DNA of 64,000 nt. Origin: an uncultured Flavobacteriaceae bacterium (GTDB lineage: Bacteria; Bacteroidota; Bacteroidia; Flavobacteriales; Flavobacteriaceae). The position numbers and the translations under genes are program-made. Below the pieces are notes generated by a model, which searched no databases, had not been told where the DNA came from, and saw nothing but the letters and a program-made list of their open reading frames with translations. Location: the NCBI GenBank assembly GCA_947501845.1, contig CANMXP010000006.1, forward strand, positions 172,372 to 236,371. Direction: 5' to 3'. This document shows, one piece after another, positions 53,603 through 62,330 of this stretch (its first letter is position 1; each line of letters begins with the position of its first letter).

Positions 53603-55882
53603 TTATTGACACAAAATTTCAAAAATACTTGCAGGAACATTTTCTGATGGATGTTCTGCTTCTATTACAAATCCTTTTAAACTCCAAGTCCCTGAAGGCT
53701 TAAAAGTATTTATGGTTTGAAAATTTCCACCGACTTGATGTAGCACATTTCCGTCTAAATCTTTTATTTTATAATTTCTCAACATAAAAGGAACTACTTC
53801 TTCTGGATGTCCCATTAAAGTAGATTCCATTGGATGGTCATAGTCAGGATCTAAAAACAGTTTAATTTCTGAAATAGTTTTTATCTCATCCCATTCCACC
53901 TTTAGCGTTGGTTTTTCATCATTTAAATCGGCCACCCAAGCATTTGTTCCTCCCCACGGGCGTACGTGTCCATTGCCTATATTACTATTTTCAAAAGACT
54001 GAATAGGTGGATAAATTTTCATGGCAATATTTTTACCTGCCGGTCTACGATGCGGTGTCCAAAACTCGAATTCATCTACGCCAATATCAGCAGGAGGCAC
54101 CTGTTTTCCGTTATTAGATACTGCTTTATTAACACCATTAAAGACGGATAAAACCCCAGTATAACGCTTATTACTTGTTTTTAGGCTGACTTCTTCATTT
54201 GATAAAAAGGTGACAAAAGCGTATTGGTCCTTCGGAGTAGTATTAGAAAACTCAACAGCTATATACTGTTCCCCCTGCTTCAAATTAAAAGTATGTGTTT
54301 CTAAAATAACCTCAGGTGCATAATTGTTAGGGTTTTCCGAAGTTCGTAATTGTACCTCCAGTTGTGTTTTTTCCTCTGCATTCACCGATACTTGAAAATT
54401 ATAATTTTGATTTGCCTTAAACGGTAACAGTTGGGCCGCTGAAATATTTAATTTAAACCATTCGCCATCAAAAGGAATTTCTGAAATTTCTAATGTGGAA
54501 GAGGACTCCACTTTTGCCTCGCTAATCAAGTTAGAGGAAGGTTGTATAGGAATGTTCGGTATACTTTGTCCTACCTTATTCAGTTCGTTTTGAAGCTCAT
54601 CTAAAGTTCCGTTCATGAGAATGTCAGCTGGTTTTATACCTTTTTGTGCACATAAAGCACCTGCCATACCAACTGCCTGGGCGCACAAACCTGTAGTAGC
54701 CATCACTCGTGTAGACCCAAAGGCAACGTGGGTGGCACTTATGATTCTACCTGCCAAAAAGAGATTATCAATATCTTTACTGACAAACGAACGATATGGT
54801 ATTTGATACACACCTTTGGAATGCCACTGAGTACAAGCAGACAACTTACTGTATACGCCATCTGCAGGATGTAAATCTATGGCCCAACCTCCATGCGCTA
54901 TGGCATCGTCAAATTCTTGCTGACCAATAACGTCCTGTTGTTTCATCATGTACAACCCCTCAAAACGGCGACTTTCGCGCTTTCCCGGGATAGTCCCAAC
55001 CCATTCTAAAGTCATGTTCTCAACATCATCAAATTCGCCTGAATTTTTGATATAATCCCAAACACCATAAATCACTTTCCAAAGTTCATATTTAATATAT
55101 TCCGTATCGTGAATGGTGTCATGGCGTCCACCATATTCAAACCACCAAAAGCGACATCCCTTATCATCTTTATCAATTGCTTTATAGCGAGGGATTTGTT
55201 TTATATCCTTTAGCGCAAATTCGGGTGCTTTAAATTTGACAGGTTTATCGGTATTCTTGCTGTAGAAATACATGGAGTGCCCTAATAGCTCACCATAGGA
55301 TTTATCCGGAGCGAACATCTCACCGAATTCGTCCTTTGATTCGGCTCCCATTCTAAAGGAAGCGCCAGATTTGAATGCCACAATACCATCACCAGATGCA
55401 TCACAGAATAAAGGTGCTTTTACCACATATTCTGTCGAGTTCTGCGAATTAAATGCTTTTATGGATTCTATGTGAGCATCACTGGATTTATTGACGTCGT
55501 ATACACTGGTATTTAAAAGCAGTGTAATATTGTCTTCGTTCAATACCTTTTCTAATAAAACTGTATCAAAAATAACCGCATTGCCTTCAGGATTACGATA
55601 TAGGTTTTCTACCAAAATCTCGTCCATCACACCGCCTTCGCGAGACCAACGGTTATTATTGCCCATATGGGACGTAGCTCCTAAAATCCAAAGTCTTACC
55701 TCTGAAGAAGCATTACCACCTAATATTGGTCTATCCTGAATCAGCACCACTTTAATGCCTTTTCTCGCCGCTGTAATGGCTCCACAAACCCCGGCAGTAC
55801 CACCTCCAGTAATGGCCAAATCGCAATTTAATTCAACCGTTTTACTGCCTCTTTTTTCTTTATTGAATGTTCCTATAATCAT
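53603..55882 (-). CDS. FAD-dependent oxidoreductase (PF12831-like) with C-terminal discoidin-like domain
   Basis: A 759-residue protein without a signal peptide. The FAD Rossmann motif is CDLAITGGGTAGVCGAITAA, followed by IQDRPILGGNASSEVRLW, the signature of the FAD_oxidored family. A later LFLAGRIISATHVAFGSTRV is the second flavin contact. From about residue 450 the protein is beta-rich with EFEFWTPHRRPAGKN-type text and DLNDEKPTLKVEWDEIKTI, like an F5/8 carbohydrate-binding domain. Such enzymes are common in Bacteroidota glycan loci and of unknown reaction; oxidation of a released sugar is a guess. It is the second gene of the operon, 22 bases after the symporter. Confidence 0.8.
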   Translation of the reverse strand: MIIGTFNKEKRGSKTVELNCDLAITGGGTAGVCGAITAARKGIKVVLIQDRPILGGNASSEVRLWILGATSHMGNNNRWSREGGVMDEILVENLYRNPEGNAVIFDTVLLEKVLNEDNITLLLNTSVYDVNKSSDAHIESIKAFNSQNSTEYVVKAPLFCDASGDGIVAFKSGASFRMGAESKDEFGEMFAPDKSYGELLGHSMYFYSKNTDKPVKFKAPEFALKDIKQIPRYKAIDKDDKGCRFWWFEYGGRHDTIHDTEYIKYELWKVIYGVWDYIKNSGEFDDVENMTLEWVGTIPGKRESRRFEGLYMMKQQDVIGQQEFDDAIAHGGWAIDLHPADGVYSKLSACTQWHSKGVYQIPYRSFVSKDIDNLFLAGRIISATHVAFGSTRVMATTGLCAQAVGMAGALCAQKGIKPADILMNGTLDELQNELNKVGQSIPNIPIQPSSNLISEAKVESSSTLEISEIPFDGEWFKLNISAAQLLPFKANQNYNFQVSVNAEEKTQLEVQLRTSENPNNYAPEVILETHTFNLKQGEQYIAVEFSNTTPKDQYAFVTFLSNEEVSLKTSNKRYTGVLSVFNGVNKAVSNNGKQVPPADIGVDEFEFWTPHRRPAGKNIAMKIYPPIQSFENSNIGNGHVRPWGGTNAWVADLNDEKPTLKVEWDEIKTISEIKLFLDPDYDHPMESTLMGHPEEVVPFMLRNYKIKDLDGNVLHQVGGNFQTINTFKPSGTWSLKGFVIEAEHPSENVPASIFEILCQ

Positions 55883-55904
55883 CGAGACGCAATTTTATTT
55901 TTAG

Positions 55905-57551
55905 TTATTTAGATTTTTTGATAATGTATAATCCCAGAAGCAAAATGGCTACTCCCATACCACCTACTAACATTTTGGCCGAATCTGCCAAAAAGGATAG
56001 AATAATAATGAGTAACCCAGTGGAAGCAACACCGATACCAATAACCCTGGTTCCTTTTTCATTGCTACCAGCATCTTCTTCTGCATTTGAAGTATCTTCC
56101 TTAGATCTGGCAATAGCCAGATACTTAGTGTATTGTGACATATCACTTTTAGCTTGAACAAAATAGATTTCTAGAATTGTCAGAAGAACGATTGGAATAC
56201 CCATACCTACCACCATTTCCATAGCACGACCAAGAGTAATCCCTATTAAATCTGGAGCAAAAAATTTGAAAAAAGCATTGATTACTAAAGAAATAATAGT
56301 AACGGATAATACTGATTTACCTGTTTGATGTCTTGAGAACAAAGCCCATAACGGAGGTAAAAACATAGCACCCCCAGTTAATGCCGCTAAACTCATAACT
56401 ACTTCTACTATACCTCCGAAATATGGCACTAATAAAGCAATAATTATGGTAAGAATCCCTAAGGAAACAGTCGCAATTCTACCAACCCTAACAAGCGCTT
56501 GATTATTGGTATTGGGGAACCTGTTTTTATAAATATCGTTGGCCAAAACACCTGCTGAAATATTCAAGGTAGTATTTACCGAACTGGAGGTAGCGAAAAC
56601 CATACCTCCAAGCATCAGTCCTAACATACCAACCGGCAATACTTCTTTACACATTAACAAATATGCCCCTTCATCGGCAAGATTGCCTAAATCGGGATTT
56701 AGGACTTTATAAATCATAGGAGGCAACATCCAAATTAACGGACTTATAGTGTAAAGTGCACCAAACAATAATCCTACTTTTTTAGCATCTTTTGGGGTAG
56801 CCACACTTGTATATCGCTGCACATAGGCCCAATTTCCTGCAATAAAAAATAAATTATAAAGTCCGAAGGCTACCATAAAAAGTCCTGTGTATTCAGAGTT
56901 CGTAAATTCGAAAAAGTGTTCAGGTGCTTGGGCTATAAAGTTATCAATACCTCCTATTTTCTCGAAGGACAAAGGCAACACAATTAAAACGGCCGCCGTC
57001 AATACAATAAATTGCAGAACATCAGTAACAATAACTGCCCATAAGCCACCTACTGCTGTATAGATTAGAATCAGTATACCTAGAACAATGATGCTGGTAA
57101 CTATTGGAATACCAGTTGATACTTCCACAATTTTGGCAACTGGATACAAAAACGCTCCTGTTGTAAATATGGAGATGAACAAAAATAAATAGGTATAAAT
57201 TTTTTGAGTGGTTACACCAAGCCTATCAGAAATAAATTCGGCGGCAGTTAAGGCTTTAGTCTTTTGCCATTTAGGAGCTATGAAGAAACCTATTATAATC
57301 CCAGCGATACACATGGTCCACTGTATGCTTACAGCAACCCAACCACTGGAATAGGCAATTGACCCCCAAACCACAAATGTGCCGGCCGAGAAGAAACTCA
57401 TAAACAAAGACAGGCCACTCATCCACCAGGGCAATGCGCCTCCAGCGGCAAAAAAAGACTTCATATTTTTACCTGCCTTTGAGAAACTCATCCCGCAGAT
57501 AAAAACTAGTGCGGTGAACACTAAAATGACAATAATATCAATATTATTCAT
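55905..57551 (-). CDS. sodium:solute symporter family transporter (SSS), first gene of the operon
   Basis: A 548-residue membrane protein of about 13-14 spans with the SSS start motif KSFFAAGGALPWWMSGLSLF and the sodium-site helix region AVGGLWAVIVTDVLQFIVL. Its closest visible relative in the window is the symporter at 42436. It begins the minus-strand operon and is divergent to the LacI regulator; the 136-base gap between them carries operator-like palindromes. It probably imports the oligosaccharide breakdown product with sodium. The C-terminal tail (ARSKEDTSNAEEDAGSNEKG) is cytoplasmic and low-complexity. Confidence 0.9.
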   Translation of the reverse strand: MNNIDIIVILVFTALVFICGMSFSKAGKNMKSFFAAGGALPWWMSGLSLFMSFFSAGTFVVWGSIAYSSGWVAVSIQWTMCIAGIIIGFFIAPKWQKTKALTAAEFISDRLGVTTQKIYTYLFLFISIFTTGAFLYPVAKIVEVSTGIPIVTSIIVLGILILIYTAVGGLWAVIVTDVLQFIVLTAAVLIVLPLSFEKIGGIDNFIAQAPEHFFEFTNSEYTGLFMVAFGLYNLFFIAGNWAYVQRYTSVATPKDAKKVGLLFGALYTISPLIWMLPPMIYKVLNPDLGNLADEGAYLLMCKEVLPVGMLGLMLGGMVFATSSSVNTTLNISAGVLANDIYKNRFPNTNNQALVRVGRIATVSLGILTIIIALLVPYFGGIVEVVMSLAALTGGAMFLPPLWALFSRHQTGKSVLSVTIISLVINAFFKFFAPDLIGITLGRAMEMVVGMGIPIVLLTILEIYFVQAKSDMSQYTKYLAIARSKEDTSNAEEDAGSNEKGTRVIGIGVASTGLLIIILSFLADSAKMLVGGMGVAILLLGLYIIKKSK

Positions 57552-57623
57552 AAGTTTAGTTTAGTTTGGATTAAAGGTAGCGCTCATTTTAACTTCAATT
57601 GAAGGAAAGCCAAAATATATTAT

Positions 57624-57683
57624 CGGGAACGCTACCGAAAACGATATTTTTTGCCGAAAACGTTTCCGAAATTAGTACATTTG
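57624..57683. promoter_or_regulatory. LacI-type operators and promoter between the PUL operon and its regulator
   Basis: CGAAAACGTTTCCG (57655-57668) is a 12-of-14 palindrome centred on CG, the LacI/PurR operator form. CGGGAACGCTACCG (57624-57637) is a weaker palindrome (10 of 14), and CGAAAACG recurs at 57636-57643. A TTG (57651-57653) and TACATTTG (57676-57683) match the Bacteroidota -33/-7 pattern TTG...TAnnTTTG on the plus strand, with the strong palindrome between them. Binding there would block the LacI gene's own promoter and could reach that of the divergent operon. This is inference from motif and position. Confidence 0.6.
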
Positions 57684-57687
57684 CCAT

Positions 57688-58707
57688 ATGAAGCACTACA
57701 CTATCAAGGATATAGCCAAAAAATTAAATGTCTCCATTTCAACAGTTTCGAGGGCGTTTAATGATAAATACGACATAAAAAAAGAAACAAAAGACCTCAT
57801 CTTAAAAACCGCTGAAGAGATGGGATACATACCCAACCCTATGGCCAAAAAACTCAGCCAAAAGCGCTCCTTGAATATTGGTGTGGTTGTTCCAGAATTT
57901 ATTAATGAATATTATTCAGAAATCGTTATTGCTATTCAGGAATTCTTTAGGTCGAAAGGTTATCAAGTGCTGGTGATGCAGTCTGACGAAGATGAAACGC
58001 AGGAATTGACCAACGCCCAAACCTTAATTCACAACATGGTAGATGGGCTTATTGTTGCCCCTACTGCTGGCTACAAAAATATGCAGTACTATCAAAGTAG
58101 GATAAAAGAGGGTTATCCACTTGTCTTTTTAAATCGCATTGAGGAGTCTGTTCCTGTTTCAAAAGTGGTTTTCAATAATACCAAGTGGAGTTTTTTTGCT
58201 ACGGAACATTTAATTCGCCAAGGTTATCAAAAAATTTACCACCTCTCTGGATATAAAGATTTATCAGTTACTAATGAGCGCGTAGAAGGTTTTAAGAAAG
58301 CCATGGATAAAAACAATATTCAAAAGGAAAATTATAAAATTATTGAAACTGGTTTACTAGCAGAGGAAGGCATGGAAGTAGTAGAGGGCTTAATGTTTCA
58401 TCATGATATCCCAGATGCTTTTTTCTGTGTGAATGATATGGTGGCTATAGGAGTTATGAAAAAATTAAAAGACAATGGATACCGAATCCCTGAAGATGTG
58501 GCTGTGGTAGGTTTTACAGAAACAAGAATCGCCAAATTAATAATACCTCAATTAACTAGCGTTAAGCAGCCTACTTTTGAGATGGCTAAAAAAGCTGGGG
58601 AAATACTTTTAAAAAGAATAACAAACCCAAGTGCAGAAATTGAAACTCAAATCTTTAATGGAGAGTTGAATGTAAGAAAATCATCCGTAAGAGAAGTTTC
58701 AAACTAA
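57688..58707 (+). CDS. LacI-family transcriptional regulator
   Basis: A 339-residue LacI/GalR protein. The helix-turn-helix and hinge are at the N-terminus (YTIKDIAKKLNVSISTVSRAF, MGYIPNPMAKKLSQKRS). The periplasmic-binding-protein-like effector domain follows (LNIGVVVPEFINEYYSEIV, FFCVNDMVAIGVMKKL, EDVAVVGFTETRIAKLI). Its divergence from the nine-gene operon and the palindromes between them indicate local control of that operon; the effector is probably a sugar or sugar acid from the pathway. The predicted -7 element ends four bases before the ATG, so the message might be almost leaderless. Confidence 0.93.
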   Translation: MKHYTIKDIAKKLNVSISTVSRAFNDKYDIKKETKDLILKTAEEMGYIPNPMAKKLSQKRSLNIGVVVPEFINEYYSEIVIAIQEFFRSKGYQVLVMQSDEDETQELTNAQTLIHNMVDGLIVAPTAGYKNMQYYQSRIKEGYPLVFLNRIEESVPVSKVVFNNTKWSFFATEHLIRQGYQKIYHLSGYKDLSVTNERVEGFKKAMDKNNIQKENYKIIETGLLAEEGMEVVEGLMFHHDIPDAFFCVNDMVAIGVMKKLKDNGYRIPEDVAVVGFTETRIAKLIIPQLTSVKQPTFEMAKKAGEILLKRITNPSAEIETQIFNGELNVRKSSVREVSN

Positions 58708-59106
58708 TTAATGGAATATTCGCTTTTAACATAGGTATTGAATTAAAAAATTTATCTCAATTAGTTAAAACTAGCAGCATAAATCCAAAAGACAACTCCT
58801 CTATGGACTATAACAAATTGAATTAGAAAAAAGGCTCTTAAATATTGGTTAAGCCAGCCTAAATAAAACTCCTTAAAATTTCTAATACTATTTAATTGAA
58901 TCTATATGAACTATCAACACTTCGAATTGAAACAATTCAGAATGTTATTACGTTTACATCACCACTTATGTGCCTTCACTCAAATAAAGAAATAAATTAT
59001 TTGCAAAAAATCATCAATAGAATAGAAAATTTCTTTGTGCTATATTCCAAGGAAATAGACTAAAACTAGAATTCCTTATAGGATTCAAACTAAAATATTA
59101 AACAAA
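58708..59106. other. intergenic region after the LacI gene
   Basis: About 400 bases of AT-rich DNA with frequent stops in all frames. I see no gene, RNA or strong repeat. Confidence 0.4.
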
Positions 59107-59575
59107 CTAAAACTCAATTACCTGCTCCAAAGCTACATCTGTTTCTTTGTGAATAAAATTTGATTGATATAGTATCGTAGTTGTAACTGATGAGTGCCTG
59201 TACAATTTTGCAACATTTGAATAGGTATTCTGCCCTTTGGTATATAACCAAAGCTATGTCTAGCAATATACATACCCGATTTTTTATCAATTCCTGCTTT
59301 TTTTGCGCCACTATTTCTAACCTCATATTAAAGTTTCTAGTAGCCGTTTAATTCTAATTCTTAGATGTTTTTTATCATTTATACCAACTCCATCGAGTTC
59401 CTTAAATAAATATTTTGAATCTTTCCTTCTTTCTAATTTCTCTAATATATTTAAAATCTTATGAGGTGTTTTAAGAGAACCTAATTTACCATTTTTCCTC
59501 ATTCTATAATTCAATCTTTCATCTAAAAAACTTTTATTGACATTCGAGAGTTTAAAGATTATAAGTTGATTTATT
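59107..59575 (-). pseudogene. decayed tyrosine recombinase, C-terminal half
   Basis: Reading the minus strand across at least three frames gives the catalytic end of a flavobacterial integrase: YRMRKNGKLGSLKTPHKIL, LFKELDGVGINDKKHLRIRI, then ATRNFNMRLEIVA in a second frame, GIDKKSGMYIARHSFGYI in a third (the HxxR box is intact as ARHSFG), and LYRHSSVTTTILYQSNFIH ending VIEF and TAG at 59107-59109. The N-terminal half is missing. It resembles the intact integrase at 60435. It lies on the chromosomal side of the tRNA-Leu fragment and looks like the relic of an earlier integration at the same place. Confidence 0.8.
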
Positions 59576-59601
59576 TCTAAGTAATCTGGGTGCGAACTTT
59601 T

Positions 59602-59648
59602 GACCCTACAATTTTTAGGGTCCCACTGACAAAATTTAATATTTTGTC
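59602..59648. repeat. two adjacent hairpins beside the integrase relic
   Basis: GACCCTA (59602-59608) pairs with TAGGGTC (59616-59622), and GACAAAAT (59628-59635) pairs with ATTTTGTC (59641-59648). Both stems are perfect. GAACTTTTGACCC at about 59594-59606 has its exact reverse complement near 27757. These may be parts of a small mobile element end. The rest of 59649-60116 shows nothing I can support. Confidence 0.55.
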
Positions 59649-60116
59649 CAATATAGATATATGAAAACTTCCTATCCTTGGTTATTCTTATACTTATTCG
59701 GATGTAAGTTTTTTGAGTTATGTCTTTTAATTAAAAAAGGTGTTACCGATGACATAATTTTTTAGTAATGACATAAATATGCAATCCTAAGCTATTATTC
59801 TCTGTAAAACATAGCTAAAAAATTCTTTGATCTTATTCGTGCATATTTAGCATCAAACAAAATTTAAATTGACTTAAACAATTAATTATAAAGGCATTTA
59901 TATTAAAATGATATTGTATGCTCTAAATTCATAACCTGGAGGTCAGAAGGTGTTATACTTTAAATTATTTTACTGAAAAATATTTATAGTTGAACGAAAT
60001 AAATAATTATTGACATTAAATATATCTGAATCTCAATTATTCTAAATTAAGCCAAATAAAACAGCAAAATGTTGTACCTATGTTGCACCCAAGTATAAAT
60101 TGCTAACTATTATAAA

Positions 60117-60146
60117 TCAAAAAAGCCGAAGAGTTCACTTCGACTT
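60117..60146 (-). terminator. terminator of the original tRNA-Leu gene
   Basis: AGCCGAAG (60124-60131) pairs with CTTCGACT (60138-60145), one G-U pair, and is followed on the minus strand by a T-run (A at 60119-60124). It starts five bases after the tRNA 3' end, so the sequence left of the tRNA fragment is the original chromosomal flank downstream of the tRNA. Confidence 0.75.
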
Positions 60147-60150
60147 TTTG

Positions 60151-60204
60151 TGCGGGCGGAGAGACTCGAACTCTCACACCTCGCGGCACTAGATCCTAAG
60201 TCTA
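60151..60204 (-). other. 3' fragment of tRNA-Leu(UAG): integration scar (att site)
   Basis: The minus strand reads from the anticodon stem (TAGACTTAGGATCTAG, loop CTTAGGA with anticodon TAG) through a variable arm (TGCCGCGAGGTG), the T arm with TTCGAGTC, and the acceptor strand CGCCCGC plus discriminator A at 60151. The D arm and 5' acceptor strand are missing: upstream the sequence turns into AT-rich DNA. Elements that insert into tRNA genes leave such 3' fragments at one end. The intact integrase gene starts 231 bases away, on the element side. Confidence 0.82.
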
Positions 60205-60434
60205 TTTTAAATTTGCAAAAGAAAGTCAAATCAGCTCATTTTGAATGATTTACATTTTAAATGATTCACTTTGATTTCATTTTGAACTAATATGTACTAC
60301 TAAAAAGTACTACTTTTTGAGTTGTTCTTTGAACTTCTGCTTGCATTACTAAAATACATTTTTTTGGTGTATCTTTAGTGGACGCATGCTACCATGTTGT
60401 GCTGGTTTGACTTTCCCTTTAAAACAGAACAACT

Positions 60435-61646
60435 ATGGCTCACGTAACAATTGAATTAAGAAAAAAACCGAATAAGCAAGGTTTATTCCCTTTGGCTGTT
60501 CGTATTACAGTTAACCGCTGTCAGAAGTATCGTCAATTTGGTGTTAACATCAAATTGGGGGATTGGGATGACAACAAAAAACTTGTAAAAGCTTCACATC
60601 CAAATGCGGATGAATTGAACGAACTAATCTCAGCTAAGCTTCTTGAATCACGCAAGAGGTTAAACGAACTAAAGTCATCCGACAAAAATACCCCTGTATT
60701 CAAACCTAAAAAGCGGCCTAAAAAGAAGATAAGTAACTACTTTGATGTTGCCCAAGAGTTTTTGGACGAAATTGAAGCCCAGGGAAACTATAACCGGCTG
60801 TCGACAGAAAAGGCATATATATCTTACATCAAGCAATTTCATAAATCTGATAAACTACCATTTGAAAGCATTGATGTTAGTTTTCTGAAAAAACTAAAAG
60901 GATACCTTAAAAAGTATCACTCTTTAAAGCTTACTTCGATACTCAATGTGTTGGTACAAATTAGAACACTTTTTAATAGAGCTATTGAGAAGAAACTTGT
61001 AAAAGAGAAATATTACCCTTTCGGAAAGGGTATGAACAAAATAAAAATCAAATTCCCGCAAACAAAGAAAGTCGGCCTCATCAAAGAGGAAGTCCTAGAA
61101 CTCGAAAGCCTCACTGACCTGAGTGCCGGGGAGCAGCACGCATTAAATGTATGGTTATATAGTTTTAGTTTTGCTGGTATGCGTATCAGCGATGTGTTAA
61201 AAGAAAGATGGAGCCATTTTCAAAATGGGCGTTTGTATTACAGCATGGGTAAAAACAATAAACTTGTTTCCTTAGCAATACCTTCAAAGGTATTGGAAAT
61301 TTTAAAGCAATATGAACATGATAAAAGACACCCTGATGACTTTGTTTTCCCTGAATTGAAAAAAGCAGACTTGAATTGTGAAAGGGATATTCAAAGAAAA
61401 ATAAAAGTTGGAAACAAAAAAATCAATGATTATTTAGGTGTTTTGGCAGCAAAAGCTGGTATTGAAAAGAAACTGACAATGCACATAGCACGTCATACTT
61501 TTGGTCATATTGCTGGAGATAAGATTCACCCAAAAAAGCTCCAAAAACTATATCGCCACAGTGACATACAGACAACAATGAACTATCAAGCCAATTTCAT
61601 ACATTCTGAGGCTGACGAAGCTTTGGATTCAGTGGTCAACTTTTGA
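60435..61646 (+). CDS. tyrosine recombinase (integrase) of an integrative element
   Basis: A full-length 403-residue flavobacterial-type integrase: Arm-binding N-terminus (VTIELRKKPNKQGLFPLAVR), SAM-like core-binding domain (about 105-215) and catalytic domain. All catalytic residues are present: Arg in FAGMRISDVL, Lys in SMGKNNKLVSL, His-x-x-Arg in HIARHTFGHI, His in YRHSDIQTT and the nucleophile Tyr in TMNYQANF. It lies 231 bases from the tRNA-Leu(UAG) fragment, which marks that tRNA as the target. It should catalyse excision and insertion of the element that extends rightwards beyond the window. Confidence 0.93.
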   Translation: MAHVTIELRKKPNKQGLFPLAVRITVNRCQKYRQFGVNIKLGDWDDNKKLVKASHPNADELNELISAKLLESRKRLNELKSSDKNTPVFKPKKRPKKKISNYFDVAQEFLDEIEAQGNYNRLSTEKAYISYIKQFHKSDKLPFESIDVSFLKKLKGYLKKYHSLKLTSILNVLVQIRTLFNRAIEKKLVKEKYYPFGKGMNKIKIKFPQTKKVGLIKEEVLELESLTDLSAGEQHALNVWLYSFSFAGMRISDVLKERWSHFQNGRLYYSMGKNNKLVSLAIPSKVLEILKQYEHDKRHPDDFVFPELKKADLNCERDIQRKIKVGNKKINDYLGVLAAKAGIEKKLTMHIARHTFGHIAGDKIHPKKLQKLYRHSDIQTTMNYQANFIHSEADEALDSVVNF

Positions 61647-61932
61647 TTTATGTTCTTTAGTAGAATACCAAAACAAAAACCATGTTCGTTGAAAATGGTT
61701 TTAGGTTTACCAGAAACGCATCCCTTACAACTTTGTGCGCAAAATAACCCCTCTGCTTCCTCTAAATCCTTTCAGTTCAATTTACCGCTTAATTAATATA
61801 GTACAATATTTTGTTTTCAAAATGTTTCCATTTCTTTTTATGGCGTTTTTAAGTTTGCATGAATTTTCAATTAAAATATTTTCATTTTGGCATATATTTT
61901 GTTATTCTTACCTTATCAATAAGAAAGATGAA

Positions 61933-62029
61933 ATGAGCAAGTTAAAAGAATTAGAGAAATATCTTAGACGTGGCAGTGTCTACCGTAGGGCCGACCTTGA
62001 ACAATGGTCCAATGCCGTTGATCGCCACC
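61933..62029 (+). pseudogene. 5' part of a DUF6088/AbiEi-like antitoxin gene, interrupted
   Basis: From ATG 61933 the frame encodes MSKLKELEKYLRRGSVYRRA and DLEQWSNAVDRHL, the winged-helix start of DUF6088/AbiEi-type antitoxins (pattern RG.VYRR.DLE.....VDRHL). After HL at about 62027 the text changes to unrelated GWMSRAK and a stop, where the IS21-like remnant begins. The remaining two thirds of the antitoxin and any AbiEii-like toxin are not seen nearby. A longer frame opening at 61735 adds unrelated sequence and is rejected. Confidence 0.6.
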
Positions 62030-62253
62030 TAGGGTGGATGAGCCGGGCAAAGTGAGCCACCTTCGCCGGACGAAAGTGAGCATAGTAAACTAAGTGTTCA
62101 AAGTCGATTCTATTGTGGTTAAATTTACTGTTTATTTTTTAGTTTTTTTCGCATTGATTCTCCTTTGATGTCTATTCTGTGGGCTGTGTGTACCAACCTG
62201 TCTAGAATTGCATCCGCAATGGTCTGTTCACCTATGATTTCGTGCCATGATGG
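62030..62253 (-). mobile_element. IS21-family remnant with the end of istB
   Basis: On the minus strand the segment from about 62247 to the TAA at 62125-62127 translates as [20 protein letters not shown] then [20 protein letters not shown], the C-terminus of IstB, the ATPase helper of IS21-family transposition. Downstream of the stop lie two AAAGTGAGC-type short repeats (near 62050 and 62083), like the multiple terminal repeats of IS21 ends. The rest of istB and all of istA are missing, so it is inactive. It cuts the antitoxin-like gene. Confidence 0.72.
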
Positions 62254-62330
62254 TTATGTTACCAAAACGCTTTAGCTGAACGGATAATGGTATTATTGAT
62301 TCTGCTGTTTTTTAGGTTGTTTCTAAATAA

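Noticed and set aside
61735..61932. N-terminal extension of the short frame before the antitoxin fragment
   Set aside because: The sequence is AT-rich and unrelated to the antitoxin family; the family match begins at ATG 61933.
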